From Cyclobacteriaceae bacterium (GTDB lineage: Bacteria; Bacteroidota; Bacteroidia; Cytophagales; Cyclobacteriaceae), in contig JAEUUF010000026.1 in NCBI GenBank assembly GCA_016787645.1, positions 1 to 64,000 of the forward strand: a stretch of DNA of 64,000 nucleotides, written 5' to 3'. This document shows, piece by piece, positions 1-8,913 of the stretch; position 1 is the stretch's first letter; the number at the start of each line of letters is the position of its first letter. The position numbers and the translations under genes are program-made. The notes below the pieces were generated by a model. The model did no database searches and was not told the DNA's origin. It saw only the letters and a list, made by a program, of their open reading frames with translations.

Positions 1-885
1 AGCCCTTTGAGCGGATCCAACATTGCTGACTTCAAAGGCATGGGCGAATTTGAAGGAGTCAATCCGGCAAACGGGGTTGTGATCTACTATCAACTTCCCA
101 AACTGGCAGACTCCATTGAAGTGAAGATGGAAATCAAGGATGCCGCCGGCAAAGTGGTGCGGACCTATTCATCAAAAGCAGATGAGAAGTATGAAGGTTA
201 CCCTGGCGGTCCTCCCGCCAACCCCACATTGATGAAGGGCAAGGGACTTAACCGGCATGTGTGGGATATGCGGTATCCCATCATGATGGGCGCTCCCAAA
301 GTTTATATTGAATCAAGCTTCCGTGCTCACAAGGCATCGCCGGGGGCCTATTCCGTGACGGTTAAATACGGCAGCACGGAGAGCAATGCGGACTTTAAGA
401 TTCTGCCCAATCCTCATTACCCGACTACACCGGCGCAGTATGAGGAGTACCACACCTTCATGTCGGAAATGGAGAGTAACCTGAACACCATGCACCGCCA
501 GGTAGCGACCATGCTGAAGGCCCGCAACCAGTTGGAGGCAGTGATCAAGGATATGGGCACTCAGGAAAAGTACGCTGCCCTCAAAAAGGAGGCAGAGGCC
601 CTTGTCAAGAAGATGACAGCCTGGGATGATGATATGCTCCAGCGGAAAGCCAAGGCGTACGATGACGTGGATAACTATGAAAACAAGTTCACGGCCAATT
701 ATATGTTTCTGATCAACCAGACGGAGAGTGACATTCCCCGGGTAAACAAACCCAACCGTGACCGTCGCGCCGAACTGGAAAAGGATTGGGCTGCCCTGGA
801 GGCGAGGAGCAAGGCTATTATGGAAACCGAGGTACCCGCTTACACGAAGAAGTTGTGGGAGGCTGGGATAGGTGCAATATATTGA
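1..885 (+). CDS. C-terminal part of a VPS10/sortilin-like BNR-repeat protein (5' truncated)
   Basis: The reading frame is open from the first base of the window, so only the last 295 or so residues of a longer protein are visible. The visible part begins inside an Ig/FlgD-like beta domain (residues about 15-130, with conserved HVWDMRYP). A long charged alpha-helical region that may form a coiled coil follows, to the C-terminus. This tail is typical of the roughly 1000-residue exported BNR/VPS10-type proteins annotated as 'glycosyl hydrolase' in Bacteroidota, for which no hydrolase activity is established. The catalytic-looking propeller would lie upstream of the window. A second, shorter family member lies at 53058-55655. 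No sorting domain is visible at the end. The family assignment rests on recognition of the C-terminal module only. Confidence 0.7.
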   Translation, partial: SPLSGSNIADFKGMGEFEGVNPANGVVIYYQLPKLADSIEVKMEIKDAAGKVVRTYSSKADEKYEGYPGGPPANPTLMKGKGLNRHVWDMRYPIMMGAPKVYIESSFRAHKASPGAYSVTVKYGSTESNADFKILPNPHYPTTPAQYEEYHTFMSEMESNLNTMHRQVATMLKARNQLEAVIKDMGTQEKYAALKKEAEALVKKMTAWDDDMLQRKAKAYDDVDNYENKFTANYMFLINQTESDIPRVNKPNRDRRAELEKDWAALEARSKAIMETEVPAYTKKLWEAGIGAIY

Positions 886-953
886 ACCTAGCCCGGAAGG
901 ATAAAAACGAGGAATTTTGGCTACTCATTTTCCTGGGGAGCAGCCAGAGCAGG

Positions 954-3458
954 CTATTGAACGACTATTCGGATTTGGTATGCGCCTACTTTGAGTATGT
1001 AGACTCCTGGTGAAAGCTCCGATTTTAGAGCATAGTTAGCCTGACCGTTGGAACCTGTTTGAATCCTGAAAGCGTTGACAACCTGCCCCTGGATGTTCAG
1101 AATCTGGACTTCTGTAGCAAAGTCAGGAAGGAAGTTATCCAGGGCCAGGTAAAACAAGTCACGCGAATTCACCGGATTGGGGAATACCTGAATCGTGGGT
1201 TCTCCCTGCAACACCTTGACCATGATCAATTTCAAATCAGTTGAATGGCCGTTGAAATCCGTCTGTTGCAGCATGTAATAGTTCGACCCCACAGAAGGGC
1301 TGAAGTGGGTCAATCGGTAGTCGGATTGCGCCGCCGTGGTACCCTTGCCCTTGATACTGGATATCGGTTGGAAGGATTCTCCATCCTTCGAATGGAAAAC
1401 GGTGAAGTGGTCATTGTTTAGTTCGCTGGCGGTTGTCCAGGAGAGGTCCACATGCCCTTGGATATTCTCACCTGTGAATTTCAACAGCCCGACCGGGAGT
1501 GGCGTTTGTGTACCATTGATGGAGCCCCAATAGAAACTGTTGGAGATGTTTGCGAGGGAAAGCCCGGTGCGGTTGACCTGGGGATTCAAAGTTGTGCCAG
1601 CATGTGCGCCGTCCGATCCGGGAGATGCTGCACCGGACAGCGTAATACGGAGGTCTGCAACGTCTCCTACTGTTCCGAAACCGGTACCTTCGGTTCGCAA
1701 AGACAGGGGTGTTCCACCGCTCGCAATTCCGTTGCCGGTGGTTACCGTCCAAAAGGAGTTGGAACGTTTTTGAATGGGCGTGGCCCCATCTGAAAATGCC
1801 ACAACGGTTGAGTTCGCCACATTGGTGTGACGCACTTTAATGGTACCTCCTGTGCCGAGACCTGTACTGCCGAAATATAGTGGCCGGTAATCTGTGCCCG
1901 TACCGATAGGAAAGAGGCTGGCTGTGGTACCGATCGTGACAGCCGTCGTCGGGTACCATCTTTCGATATTTCCTCCGTAAAGTTGTCCGGCCGTATAAGT
2001 CAGTGTTCCCGCACTGGCCGCAGAAACACCAAGGGTGGCTGTGAACCCGTTGAGATTGAATTTGCCCGCTGTCAAGGTGAGGTTGCTGCTGATCTTAAGA
2101 TTGTTGGAACTAAGTGTAACCGCCGGGGTGGCACCGGAGGTGTTGTTCACAGTGAGATTGTTGAATGTTGTTGGATAAAGTCCATCGAGCGTTTGCGGCG
2201 TGGAGCCCGCAAGGATTACTCCGGCGGTCGAGGCCGTGGAGTTATCCGTCAATCCGCCATTGTTGGTAAAGTTGCCGTAAATACTCAGGGAGGCATTGGC
2301 GGCGGCAGCAATGGTTACGGTGGAAGATGGATTCGTATTGGACAGCGTCAGGTTCCGTACCGCGGCAGCCGTCCCCGCATTGATCACCGGCATGGCGCTA
2401 ATGCCGGCACCATTGGTGATCACCACGTCGGTAGTGCTGGTCGGTACGCTATTGCCGCACCAGTTGCTGGCAGTGGCCCAGTTGCTGGTGGCTCCGATCC
2501 AACCTCCTGAACCTAAGACAGTAATCACCGCGGCGGCTGACCTGCTGGTACACCCGCCTGACACAATTTTGAGCCTGTAATAGGTGGTGACGGCCAAGGC
2601 AGGGGTCGTGTAGGTAGCATTGGTGCTTGTACCCGAGGCATTTCCAAAGGTGATGTTGTCCGTACTGCTTTCCCATTGATAAGCCGGTGACGCGGGAAGG
2701 TTACCGCCACCCAGTGGGTTAGAAGTGAAGACCACGCCACTAGTGCCGCTGCATTGGGTAACGGCGGTCGGAGAAATGTAATTGTCGAAGGTGCAAGACA
2801 GCGTTGATCCGGAACAGGGTCCCTTTGAACAATCATTGGTGAATCCAAACACGGTGGAACCACCATTGGTGGTGATGGTACCCGTTGTGTTGATCGTTCC
2901 CGAACCAGAAAGCGTGGTACTTCCGGTTTGACCATCATAGTTCCCGTTGATCTGCACGGCACCACCGACCACCAGTGTGCCACTGTTGTTCTTATTGGTA
3001 AGATCTCCGTTGATAATCAGGGTACCTCCAGGTCTTACGTTGATATTGAGATTGACATCATTTCTTAATTCTGTATAACCAAGAATGAGGGTTCCATACA
3101 CTTCGATGGTTCCGCTATTGAAAATATTGGGGGTACCGGCCGTCCCTCCTTCAAATGTCACCGTCACACCGGCGATGATGGTAAGCGCGTTTGTTCCCGC
3201 ATTGGGGTTGAACGTGTACTTGGTACCACCTGGCTGGTCCGTCGAATTGGAATTGAATGTCCATACCCCGGTAGGGGAAAGACTGGCGTCGATCGTAAGG
3301 GGATTGTTCACGTTTACCGTCCCACCGGCTGCCGGAACTGCACCACCAGACCATACCGTCGGGTCCGACCAGTTGCCACTGGTTACTGTGTTTTGGGCAA
3401 AACTTAACTGGACGGTAAGTAAAAGTCCAGCCAGGGCCAATAGAGCCTTCTGCGTCAT
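954..3458 (-). CDS. Large secreted protein with T9SS type A sorting domain
   Basis: This is an 834-residue exported protein. I chose the ATG at 3458 because it gives a clean signal peptide (MTQKALLALAGLLL, cleavage after SFAQ). An in-frame start 9 codons upstream would only add residues ahead of it. The body is Ser/Thr/Gly/Asn-rich beta-structure resembling a parallel beta-helix or adhesin. A cysteine-containing Ig-like domain lies near the middle (CTFDNY to AAVITV). The last 75 or so residues, starting VFPNPV and ending VYILKVG, form a textbook type A C-terminal sorting domain, so the protein should be exported by the type IX system and attached to the surface. No catalytic motif is visible. 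It is convergent with the preceding gene. The function is probably adhesion or surface matrix, which is inference. Confidence 0.85.
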   Translation of the reverse strand: MTQKALLALAGLLLTVQLSFAQNTVTSGNWSDPTVWSGGAVPAAGGTVNVNNPLTIDASLSPTGVWTFNSNSTDQPGGTKYTFNPNAGTNALTIIAGVTVTFEGGTAGTPNIFNSGTIEVYGTLILGYTELRNDVNLNINVRPGGTLIINGDLTNKNNSGTLVVGGAVQINGNYDGQTGSTTLSGSGTINTTGTITTNGGSTVFGFTNDCSKGPCSGSTLSCTFDNYISPTAVTQCSGTSGVVFTSNPLGGGNLPASPAYQWESSTDNITFGNASGTSTNATYTTPALAVTTYYRLKIVSGGCTSRSAAAVITVLGSGGWIGATSNWATASNWCGNSVPTSTTDVVITNGAGISAMPVINAGTAAAVRNLTLSNTNPSSTVTIAAAANASLSIYGNFTNNGGLTDNSTASTAGVILAGSTPQTLDGLYPTTFNNLTVNNTSGATPAVTLSSNNLKISSNLTLTAGKFNLNGFTATLGVSAASAGTLTYTAGQLYGGNIERWYPTTAVTIGTTASLFPIGTGTDYRPLYFGSTGLGTGGTIKVRHTNVANSTVVAFSDGATPIQKRSNSFWTVTTGNGIASGGTPLSLRTEGTGFGTVGDVADLRITLSGAASPGSDGAHAGTTLNPQVNRTGLSLANISNSFYWGSINGTQTPLPVGLLKFTGENIQGHVDLSWTTASELNNDHFTVFHSKDGESFQPISSIKGKGTTAAQSDYRLTHFSPSVGSNYYMLQQTDFNGHSTDLKLIMVKVLQGEPTIQVFPNPVNSRDLFYLALDNFLPDFATEVQILNIQGQVVNAFRIQTGSNGQANYALKSELSPGVYILKVGAYQIRIVVQ

Positions 3459-3482
3459 GAGGGGTGTTTCCAATAATAAATA

Positions 3483-3490
3483 CAAAAATA
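3483..3490 (-). promoter_or_regulatory. Possible -7 box (TATTTTTG) for the T9SS protein gene
   Basis: On the minus strand this reads TATTTTTG, matching the Bacteroidota sigma-ABfr -7 consensus TAnnTTTG, and it lies 24 bases upstream of the ATG at 3458. No convincing -33 TTTG was found at the expected distance, so the call is weak. The rest of the 240-base divergent gap (3459-3698) shows nothing else clear. Confidence 0.35.
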
Positions 3491-3698
3491 ATCAAAAAGG
3501 GAACCTGTGGCTGTTTTCGCTCCGCAGGTTATAGATTGGTGACTCAAGTACTCAGTGCAAAGGATCGGACAATAACTCGGCTGAAAGGAAGAGCACGAAG
3601 GCATGGTGAGCGATTGATGCCAAGGGTGAAACATGACGTAAATCACTGGGGAATGCGGCCTGTTTGAGTATTTTTACCCAATAACATTCATTTCCAAC

Positions 3699-5318
3699 AT
3701 GGCAAAAAAATCATCACTTCCCCGCGTCGCTTACTTCTGCATGGAGTATGCGCTTCAGTCTGATTTCAAATTGTATGCTGGTGGCCTGGGCATCCTGGCC
3801 GGCGACTATATGAAAGGTGCCAGTGACCATGGTTATCCCATGGTGGGCATTGGAATCAAGTGGAAACAAGGCTATGGCGACCAGATGATTACCAAAAAAG
3901 ACAAGGTGGTAGATACCTACCCAATTAACCGATATCCCTTCCTAAAAGACACGGGGGTAACCGTCACGGTCAAGATTCGGCAGCGCGATGTGAAGTGTAA
4001 GGTATGGCTGGATCGTTCACACGGTACCGTACCGCTCTACCTGCTGGATACCGATGTACCCGGCAATGAAGACGGATGGATCACCGGCCAGTTGTATGGC
4101 TGGTTTGGAGAGGAGAGGGTGGCGCAGGAGATGGTGCTAGGCATCGGCGGCGTTCGCGCGCTGCGTGCGCTCGGGATCAAGGTGGATGTCTACCACTTCA
4201 ACGAAGGCCATGCACTATTCGCCGGATTTGAACTGGTACGCGAAAAGGTAAAGAAAGGGATGCCCTATGCCAAGGCCTTGAAGGCGACAAGCGACCAGAT
4301 CGTTTTCACCACCCACACACCAGTAGTACAGGGGAATGAATCTCATTACATCTCCCGACTGATGTACATGGGTGCCGACAATGGTGTGTTTGATGAAAAG
4401 AAACTGGAAGCCCTGGGAGGCAAGCCGTTCAACATGACGGTGGGTGCACTTCGGCTTTCAAAGAAATCTAATGCCGTAGCGCAGCTTCATGGCGTCACCG
4501 CCAATAAGATGTGGAAAGGTGTTAAAGGACGCTCGGAGATCATTGCCATCACCAATGCCATTCATAGGCCTACGTGGGTTGATCAACGCATGCTCGATGC
4601 CGCGGAGAAAGGTGGCGACCTCTGGACCATCCACCAGGACAACAAGCGCAAGTTGCTCAACTTCATCAAGGAGCGCAATGGCGTGATGCTGAAGGAAGAT
4701 TCATTGCTCATCGGCTTTTCGCGCCGGGCTGTTCCTTACAAGCGCAGTGATTTCATCTTCAGTGACAAGAAGAAAGTGGCTGCGCTCTTTAATAGCGGGA
4801 AGCTGCAGATTGTATTTGCGGGCAAGTCACACCCGCTGGATGACAAGGGCAAACAAATTGTGGAGAACATCATCGCCATTTCCCGCCGGTATCCCACTTC
4901 GGTAGTGTTCCTGGAGAACTATGACATGACCATTGGCAACATGCTGGTACGCGGCTCCGACATTTGGTTGAACAACCCCCGCCGTCCTCAGGAAGCCAGC
5001 GGCACCTCGGGCATGAAGGCGGCCATGAACGGCGTTCCCAATCTCAGTACCCTTGATGGATGGTGGCCGGAAGCCTGTGACCATGGCGTCAATGGCTGGC
5101 AATTCGGCAACGGCTACGAGAGCAAGGATGACAAGAAGCTGGATGCCAATGATCGCAAGGGATTGTACCAGGTACTGCTGAACGAAGTGATTCCCACCTA
5201 TTACAATGACCGCACCAAGTGGGTGAGCATTATGCGGGCCAGCATTCAAAGCACCCGTGACACCTTTGCGGTAAAGCGGATGCTCGAGGAGTATTATGAT
5301 CGGTTGTACAAGGCATAG
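3699..5318 (+). CDS. glgP: Alpha-glucan phosphorylase, short GT35 type
   Basis: This gene encodes a 539-residue cytoplasmic enzyme of the GT35 glycogen/maltodextrin phosphorylase family, which releases glucose-1-phosphate from alpha-1,4-glucans using PLP. The N-terminus carries the family signature for the substrate cleft (AYFCMEYAL, GGLGILAGD). The PLP site EASGTSGMKAAMNG is present, with the Schiff-base lysine at about residue 440. It is far shorter than the roughly 800-residue E. coli or muscle enzymes and lacks their N-terminal regulatory extension. This matches the compact 'alpha-glucan family phosphorylase' common in Bacteroidota. It stands alone, without other glycogen genes, and is followed by corA after 58 bases. 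The start is the only good ATG. Allosteric control of the classical type is unlikely. Confidence 0.92.
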   Translation: MAKKSSLPRVAYFCMEYALQSDFKLYAGGLGILAGDYMKGASDHGYPMVGIGIKWKQGYGDQMITKKDKVVDTYPINRYPFLKDTGVTVTVKIRQRDVKCKVWLDRSHGTVPLYLLDTDVPGNEDGWITGQLYGWFGEERVAQEMVLGIGGVRALRALGIKVDVYHFNEGHALFAGFELVREKVKKGMPYAKALKATSDQIVFTTHTPVVQGNESHYISRLMYMGADNGVFDEKKLEALGGKPFNMTVGALRLSKKSNAVAQLHGVTANKMWKGVKGRSEIIAITNAIHRPTWVDQRMLDAAEKGGDLWTIHQDNKRKLLNFIKERNGVMLKEDSLLIGFSRRAVPYKRSDFIFSDKKKVAALFNSGKLQIVFAGKSHPLDDKGKQIVENIIAISRRYPTSVVFLENYDMTIGNMLVRGSDIWLNNPRRPQEASGTSGMKAAMNGVPNLSTLDGWWPEACDHGVNGWQFGNGYESKDDKKLDANDRKGLYQVLLNEVIPTYYNDRTKWVSIMRASIQSTRDTFAVKRMLEEYYDRLYKA

Positions 5319-5352
5319 TTTGCTTGCCAATTGACGAATCTGCTTACCTTTC
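5319..5352 (+). promoter_or_regulatory. Possible promoter for corA
   Basis: TTTG at 5319-5322 is followed 22 bases later by TACCTTTC at 5345-5352. This resembles the Bacteroidota -33/-7 pair TTTG / TAnnTTTG with one mismatch in the -7 box. It ends 24 bases before the corA ATG. The spacing is slightly longer than usual. Confidence 0.35.
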
Positions 5353-5376
5353 GCCGGGCCAGCGTAGGTCCAGGGC

Positions 5377-6342
5377 ATGATTATTAATTCCGCTGTATAT
5401 GTTGATGGCTGTCGGGTGTCTGAACCCGGGCTGGAGTCGCTGGGTGTAGAGCTTAGCCAGCCAGGAAGGTTTGTGTGGCTCGGCTTGAAGGACCCGGACG
5501 AGAAGGCCATGAAGCAGATCCAGAAACAATTTGGCCTGCACGACCTCGCCATTGAAGATGCCCACCGCGCTCACCAGCGACCCAAGATTGAAACCTACGG
5601 CGATACGCTGTTTATCGTGCTGCGGACCGTTCAATTGAAAGGCAAACGGGTGGAGCTGGGCGAGACGCACTTCTTCCTCGGCATGAATTTCCTGATTACC
5701 ATCCGGCATAAGACGGCGACGAGCTACCAGGACGTACGTACCCGCTGCGAGTCCTCACCCCAGTTGCTGCGCAAAGGTCCGGCCTTTGCCTTGTATGCCG
5801 TGATGGACTTTATCGTGGACCAGTACTTCCCCGTGGTGACTTCCCTGGAGATGGAAGTATCCGCCATTGAAGAGAAAATCTTTCACGAAAAACATCGCCG
5901 CGATACTACAGCCGGTATTTACAAATTGAAGCGGCAGATTCTCGAAGTCAAGCGATCGGTATCGCCCTTGATTGACATTTGTAACCGCCTCATGCGGTTT
6001 GACCTCAAAGTCATTGACGAGGAAACGAAGCCTTACTTCCGGGACGTTTATGACCACGCCATTCGGATTAACGAAAACGTGGACAACTGCCGCGAACTCC
6101 TGAGTACGGCGTTGGAGGCCAACTTGTCGATGATTACCATCACCCAGAGCGAAGTGGGCAAACGCTTTGCCGGGTGGGCGGCGATCATCGGGGTAGCAAC
6201 CATGATTGCGGGGATATACGGAATGAACTTCAAATTCATGCCTGAACTGGAATGGAAGTACGGTTACCCGCTTGTGGTGGGCAGTACGGCGGCCATTTGC
6301 TTGTTCATGTTCTACAAATTCCGGAAGTCGGGGTGGCTATAA
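5377..6342 (+). CDS. corA: CorA-type divalent metal ion channel
   Basis: This is a 321-residue inner-membrane Mg2+/Co2+ channel of the CorA superfamily. The long N-terminal cytoplasmic domain is alpha/beta and then helical. Two C-terminal transmembrane helices follow (about 262-283 and 294-313), and the signature loop YGMNF (GMN at about residues 282-284) closes the first of them. A short basic tail ends the protein, as usual for the family. The length and architecture are normal. The selectivity between Mg2+, Co2+ and Zn2+ cannot be read from the sequence. The stop codon lies inside a heptamer repeat tract. Confidence 0.93.
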   Translation: MIINSAVYVDGCRVSEPGLESLGVELSQPGRFVWLGLKDPDEKAMKQIQKQFGLHDLAIEDAHRAHQRPKIETYGDTLFIVLRTVQLKGKRVELGETHFFLGMNFLITIRHKTATSYQDVRTRCESSPQLLRKGPAFALYAVMDFIVDQYFPVVTSLEMEVSAIEEKIFHEKHRRDTTAGIYKLKRQILEVKRSVSPLIDICNRLMRFDLKVIDEETKPYFRDVYDHAIRINENVDNCRELLSTALEANLSMITITQSEVGKRFAGWAAIIGVATMIAGIYGMNFKFMPELEWKYGYPLVVGSTAAICLFMFYKFRKSGWL

Positions 6343-6375
6343 AGTCGAAGGTTTAAGGTTTAAAGTTGAAGGTTG
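6341..6375. repeat. Five-copy degenerate heptamer repeat at the corA stop
   Basis: Five head-to-tail 7-base units, aaagtcg, aaggttt, aaggttt, aaagttg and aaggttg, run from the corA stop codon into the 3' intergenic region before the convergent fucosidase gene. Similar 7-base-phased tracts occur at five other places in the window. Confidence 0.8.
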
Positions 6376-6393
6376 GTGCAGCCAGTAATCAAT

Positions 6394-7725
6394 TCATTCA
6401 AATCCACCCATTCCACGATAAAGCTTCACCGGTTTGTCCAGCTTAAGCTTCAGAACAGTTACATATTGATCCTGGCCTGAGGCTGGTACATCGATGTAGA
6501 CCAGGCCGGGGACGTGGCTCCATTGAATCTTGCCGACAACTTTGTGATTCAGTTTGGCATTGGAGCCCAGCATGCTGATTTCCTTGATCTCGTTCATCAG
6601 TCCCTTTATCATGACCTGTCCACTGGTCTTGCCAGGCAGGAAGAGGAAGAGCGTGGTTGAATCTTTCGAAAGCGTGGTGGGTCCAGCAAAATGACCGGGA
6701 GGAATTCCGGCGATGGTACCGAAGATACCTTCGCCGTTCCGTTTGTTCCAGGCACCCAATTCTTTCAGCACATGCACCTGCTCGTCCTGGATGGTGCCAT
6801 CGGCCTTGGGTCCGAAGTCCAGCAAGAGGTTGCCGCCATGGGAAACCGCATCGATGAAAATGGTGATGATTTCAAACGGTGTCTTGAATTGCTGATCGCG
6901 GCCCTGGTATCCCCAGCTGTTGTTGATAGTCATGCAGAGTTCCCACCAGGGATAGGCAGGCGTGGTAACCGGTACATTTTGTTCGGGCGTGACGTAGTCG
7001 CCATATCCCCTTAGCCGGCCATTGATGACCACGGTTGGATTGTTGGCGAGCAGGAGGGTGCGGATCTTTTGCGCTTCCCATTCTTCCGCCGAATGCTCCC
7101 AATCGCCGTCGAACCACATGATGTCGGGATTGAACGTCCGGGCCACTTCCATGAGCTGACCCTGGGCGAATGCTCTGAACTTGTTCCACCGGTTGTAGTC
7201 GTTGGAAACGGAATAGCGCGCGCTGTCCTGGATGAACGCGGGGTAATCAGGGTGTGACCAATCCAGCAGCGAAAAATAGGTGCCTGTCTTAATTCCGCGC
7301 TTGCGCAACTCAGCGAAGAAGGGGCTGATGATATCGCGTTTGGCCGGTGTTTGGGCGACCACGCTGAGGGTGCTCAGCTTGGTGGGGTACAGGGCAACAC
7401 CATCGTGGTGCTTGGTGGTTATGACGGAGTACCGTGCGCCGGATTCCTGGATCAGGTCGGCCCACGCCGCCGGGTCATAGTTCTTCATGGTGAAGCCCTT
7501 CAGCTGCTTCATGTAGTCGGTGTAGCTAATCTTGCGGCTGAAGAAACTCCACGACTCATCGATTCCATTGACTGAATAGATGCCGCAGTGGATGAATATC
7601 CCCAGCTTCGCGTCGGCGAACCACTGCATTTTGTCTTTGATGGACTTGGGGTCGATTTGGGTTTGGGCGGCGAGCGTAGCTGCCATGAAGATACAAAGCA
7701 GCAAGGTGATTGGTTTCTTAAGCAT
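6394..7725 (-). CDS. Exported alpha-L-fucosidase (GH29)
   Basis: This 443-residue glycoside hydrolase of family 29 is a retaining enzyme that removes alpha-linked L-fucose from glycans. A signal peptide is present (about residues 1-20, ending LAAQ), so it acts in the periplasm or outside. The catalytic (beta/alpha)8 domain begins with KLGIFIHCGIYS. It includes the substrate-binding TTKHHDG motif and the nucleophile motif MWFDGDW (Asp at about 206). A C-terminal beta domain follows from about 350. It is the last of three closely packed leftward genes (aminotransferase, M19-like, fucosidase; gaps of 36 and 9 bases). A second GH29 lies at 12952-14406 beside the fucose operon, so the two may differ in linkage preference (inference). 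Confidence 0.92.
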   Translation of the reverse strand: MLKKPITLLLCIFMAATLAAQTQIDPKSIKDKMQWFADAKLGIFIHCGIYSVNGIDESWSFFSRKISYTDYMKQLKGFTMKNYDPAAWADLIQESGARYSVITTKHHDGVALYPTKLSTLSVVAQTPAKRDIISPFFAELRKRGIKTGTYFSLLDWSHPDYPAFIQDSARYSVSNDYNRWNKFRAFAQGQLMEVARTFNPDIMWFDGDWEHSAEEWEAQKIRTLLLANNPTVVINGRLRGYGDYVTPEQNVPVTTPAYPWWELCMTINNSWGYQGRDQQFKTPFEIITIFIDAVSHGGNLLLDFGPKADGTIQDEQVHVLKELGAWNKRNGEGIFGTIAGIPPGHFAGPTTLSKDSTTLFLFLPGKTSGQVMIKGLMNEIKEISMLGSNAKLNHKVVGKIQWSHVPGLVYIDVPASGQDQYVTVLKLKLDKPVKLYRGMGGFE

Positions 7726-7734
7726 AAATGGTTG

Positions 7735-8877
7735 TTAAACTGACCAAATCTGTTTCAGCACACGCTTGAAATTCCCCCCCAGCACACCTAGAATTTGTTC
7801 ATTGGAATATTTTCTTCGGATCAATCCTTCGGTGATATCAAACATCCGCTGGGGATGGTCGATGCCCTCGATGTCGATCTTCTCCCGGAAACCGTAGCTG
7901 CCTTTATAGCCGGCTCGTAACCGCTTGGCTTCTTCGGGGGGCATGTCGTCGTAACCATCCAGATCGATATCACTGCCAATGCCCACGTGGTCTGGACCAA
8001 TTAGTTTGGCCACGTAGTCGAAGTGATTCAGCGCGTCTTCCACGGTGGTGGGCTCACTACCTTTCACAAACATCCGCACCCCGGTGATGCCCATCACACT
8101 TCCTGTTTCCCCCACCTTCTTGATGACTTCATCGGGTTTGCAGCGCGGGTGGCCCGGGTTTAAGGCACGGACATTGGAGTGGGTGACTAGCACTGGCTTC
8201 TTCGAAACCTCAAAGGCGTCAAGGGAAGTCTTGTCTCCGCAATGCGAAACATCCACAGCCATACCCACTTTGTTCATGCGCTCTACAATAGCTACCCCAA
8301 AATCACTGAGCCCTTCATCTCGGCGCTCTGTTGACCCGTTGCCGATCATGTTCCGGGCGTTGTACGTCAACTGCGAGACGCGCTGACCTATCTTGTAGAA
8401 CCGGTCGACATCGTCGAGGGTCCGGAAGTGTTCTGAATTCTGCACGCCGATAAGGATACCCACCTTGCCCGATGTTTTCACTTTGTCCAGGTCGCCCGGA
8501 GAATCAATCCGCATGAAGTATTGATCAGTTCCCGCGAGGAAACTGTTCCAGCCATTCACAAAATCGTTGGTGGATTGCCAGACATCAGGGCCACCTGTCC
8601 CCACCGCGATATGGAAGATGTTGATACCGCTTTGGCGATAGCGTTCAAAATCAGCGGCCGTAAACAGCTCAGGATTAGCGGCCCACTTCTCCATAAGAGG
8701 GAAGTTCAAACTCAATAGCCCCAACATATCAATCACCGTGGCCTGCTTCATCAAGTCAATGGCACGTGTAGAATACTCTTTATTGGATCCTGCGAAAACG
8801 GGAAAGCTGCCCCGCAGGATGATAGGGGCCGTGATTAGCGCGGCAGTTTGGTAAAGGAATTTTCTTCGGGAGGTCAT
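7735..8877 (-). CDS. M19 membrane-dipeptidase-like protein with a degraded metal site
   Basis: This 380-residue protein of the renal dipeptidase (M19) family has a Tat-like leader (RRKFLYQTAAL). Part of the family's binuclear zinc centre is visible: His at about 212 (DVSHCGD), His at about 233 (LVTHSN) and Asp at about 304 (GSDIDL). However, the N-terminal H-x-D pair that normally sits in VIDGHND is replaced by VIDMLGL (about 48-54). The bridging Glu of the GVEG motif is Gln146 (GVQNSEH). Two metals are therefore unlikely to bind normally. It may be a variant hydrolase on another substrate or a non-catalytic binding protein. It lies 9 bases upstream of the GH29 gene and is probably co-transcribed with it. 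Confidence 0.8.
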   Translation of the reverse strand: MTSRRKFLYQTAALITAPIILRGSFPVFAGSNKEYSTRAIDLMKQATVIDMLGLLSLNFPLMEKWAANPELFTAADFERYRQSGINIFHIAVGTGGPDVWQSTNDFVNGWNSFLAGTDQYFMRIDSPGDLDKVKTSGKVGILIGVQNSEHFRTLDDVDRFYKIGQRVSQLTYNARNMIGNGSTERRDEGLSDFGVAIVERMNKVGMAVDVSHCGDKTSLDAFEVSKKPVLVTHSNVRALNPGHPRCKPDEVIKKVGETGSVMGITGVRMFVKGSEPTTVEDALNHFDYVAKLIGPDHVGIGSDIDLDGYDDMPPEEAKRLRAGYKGSYGFREKIDIEGIDHPQRMFDITEGLIRRKYSNEQILGVLGGNFKRVLKQIWSV

Positions 8878-8913
8878 AGGTAGGTTTTTGGTTGTATTCG
8901 TAGTTAAAATCGG

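Noticed and set aside
4827..5552. Minus-strand open frame over the phosphorylase 3' end and corA start (241 codons)
   Set aside because: It crosses two real genes in the opposite direction and shows no domain.
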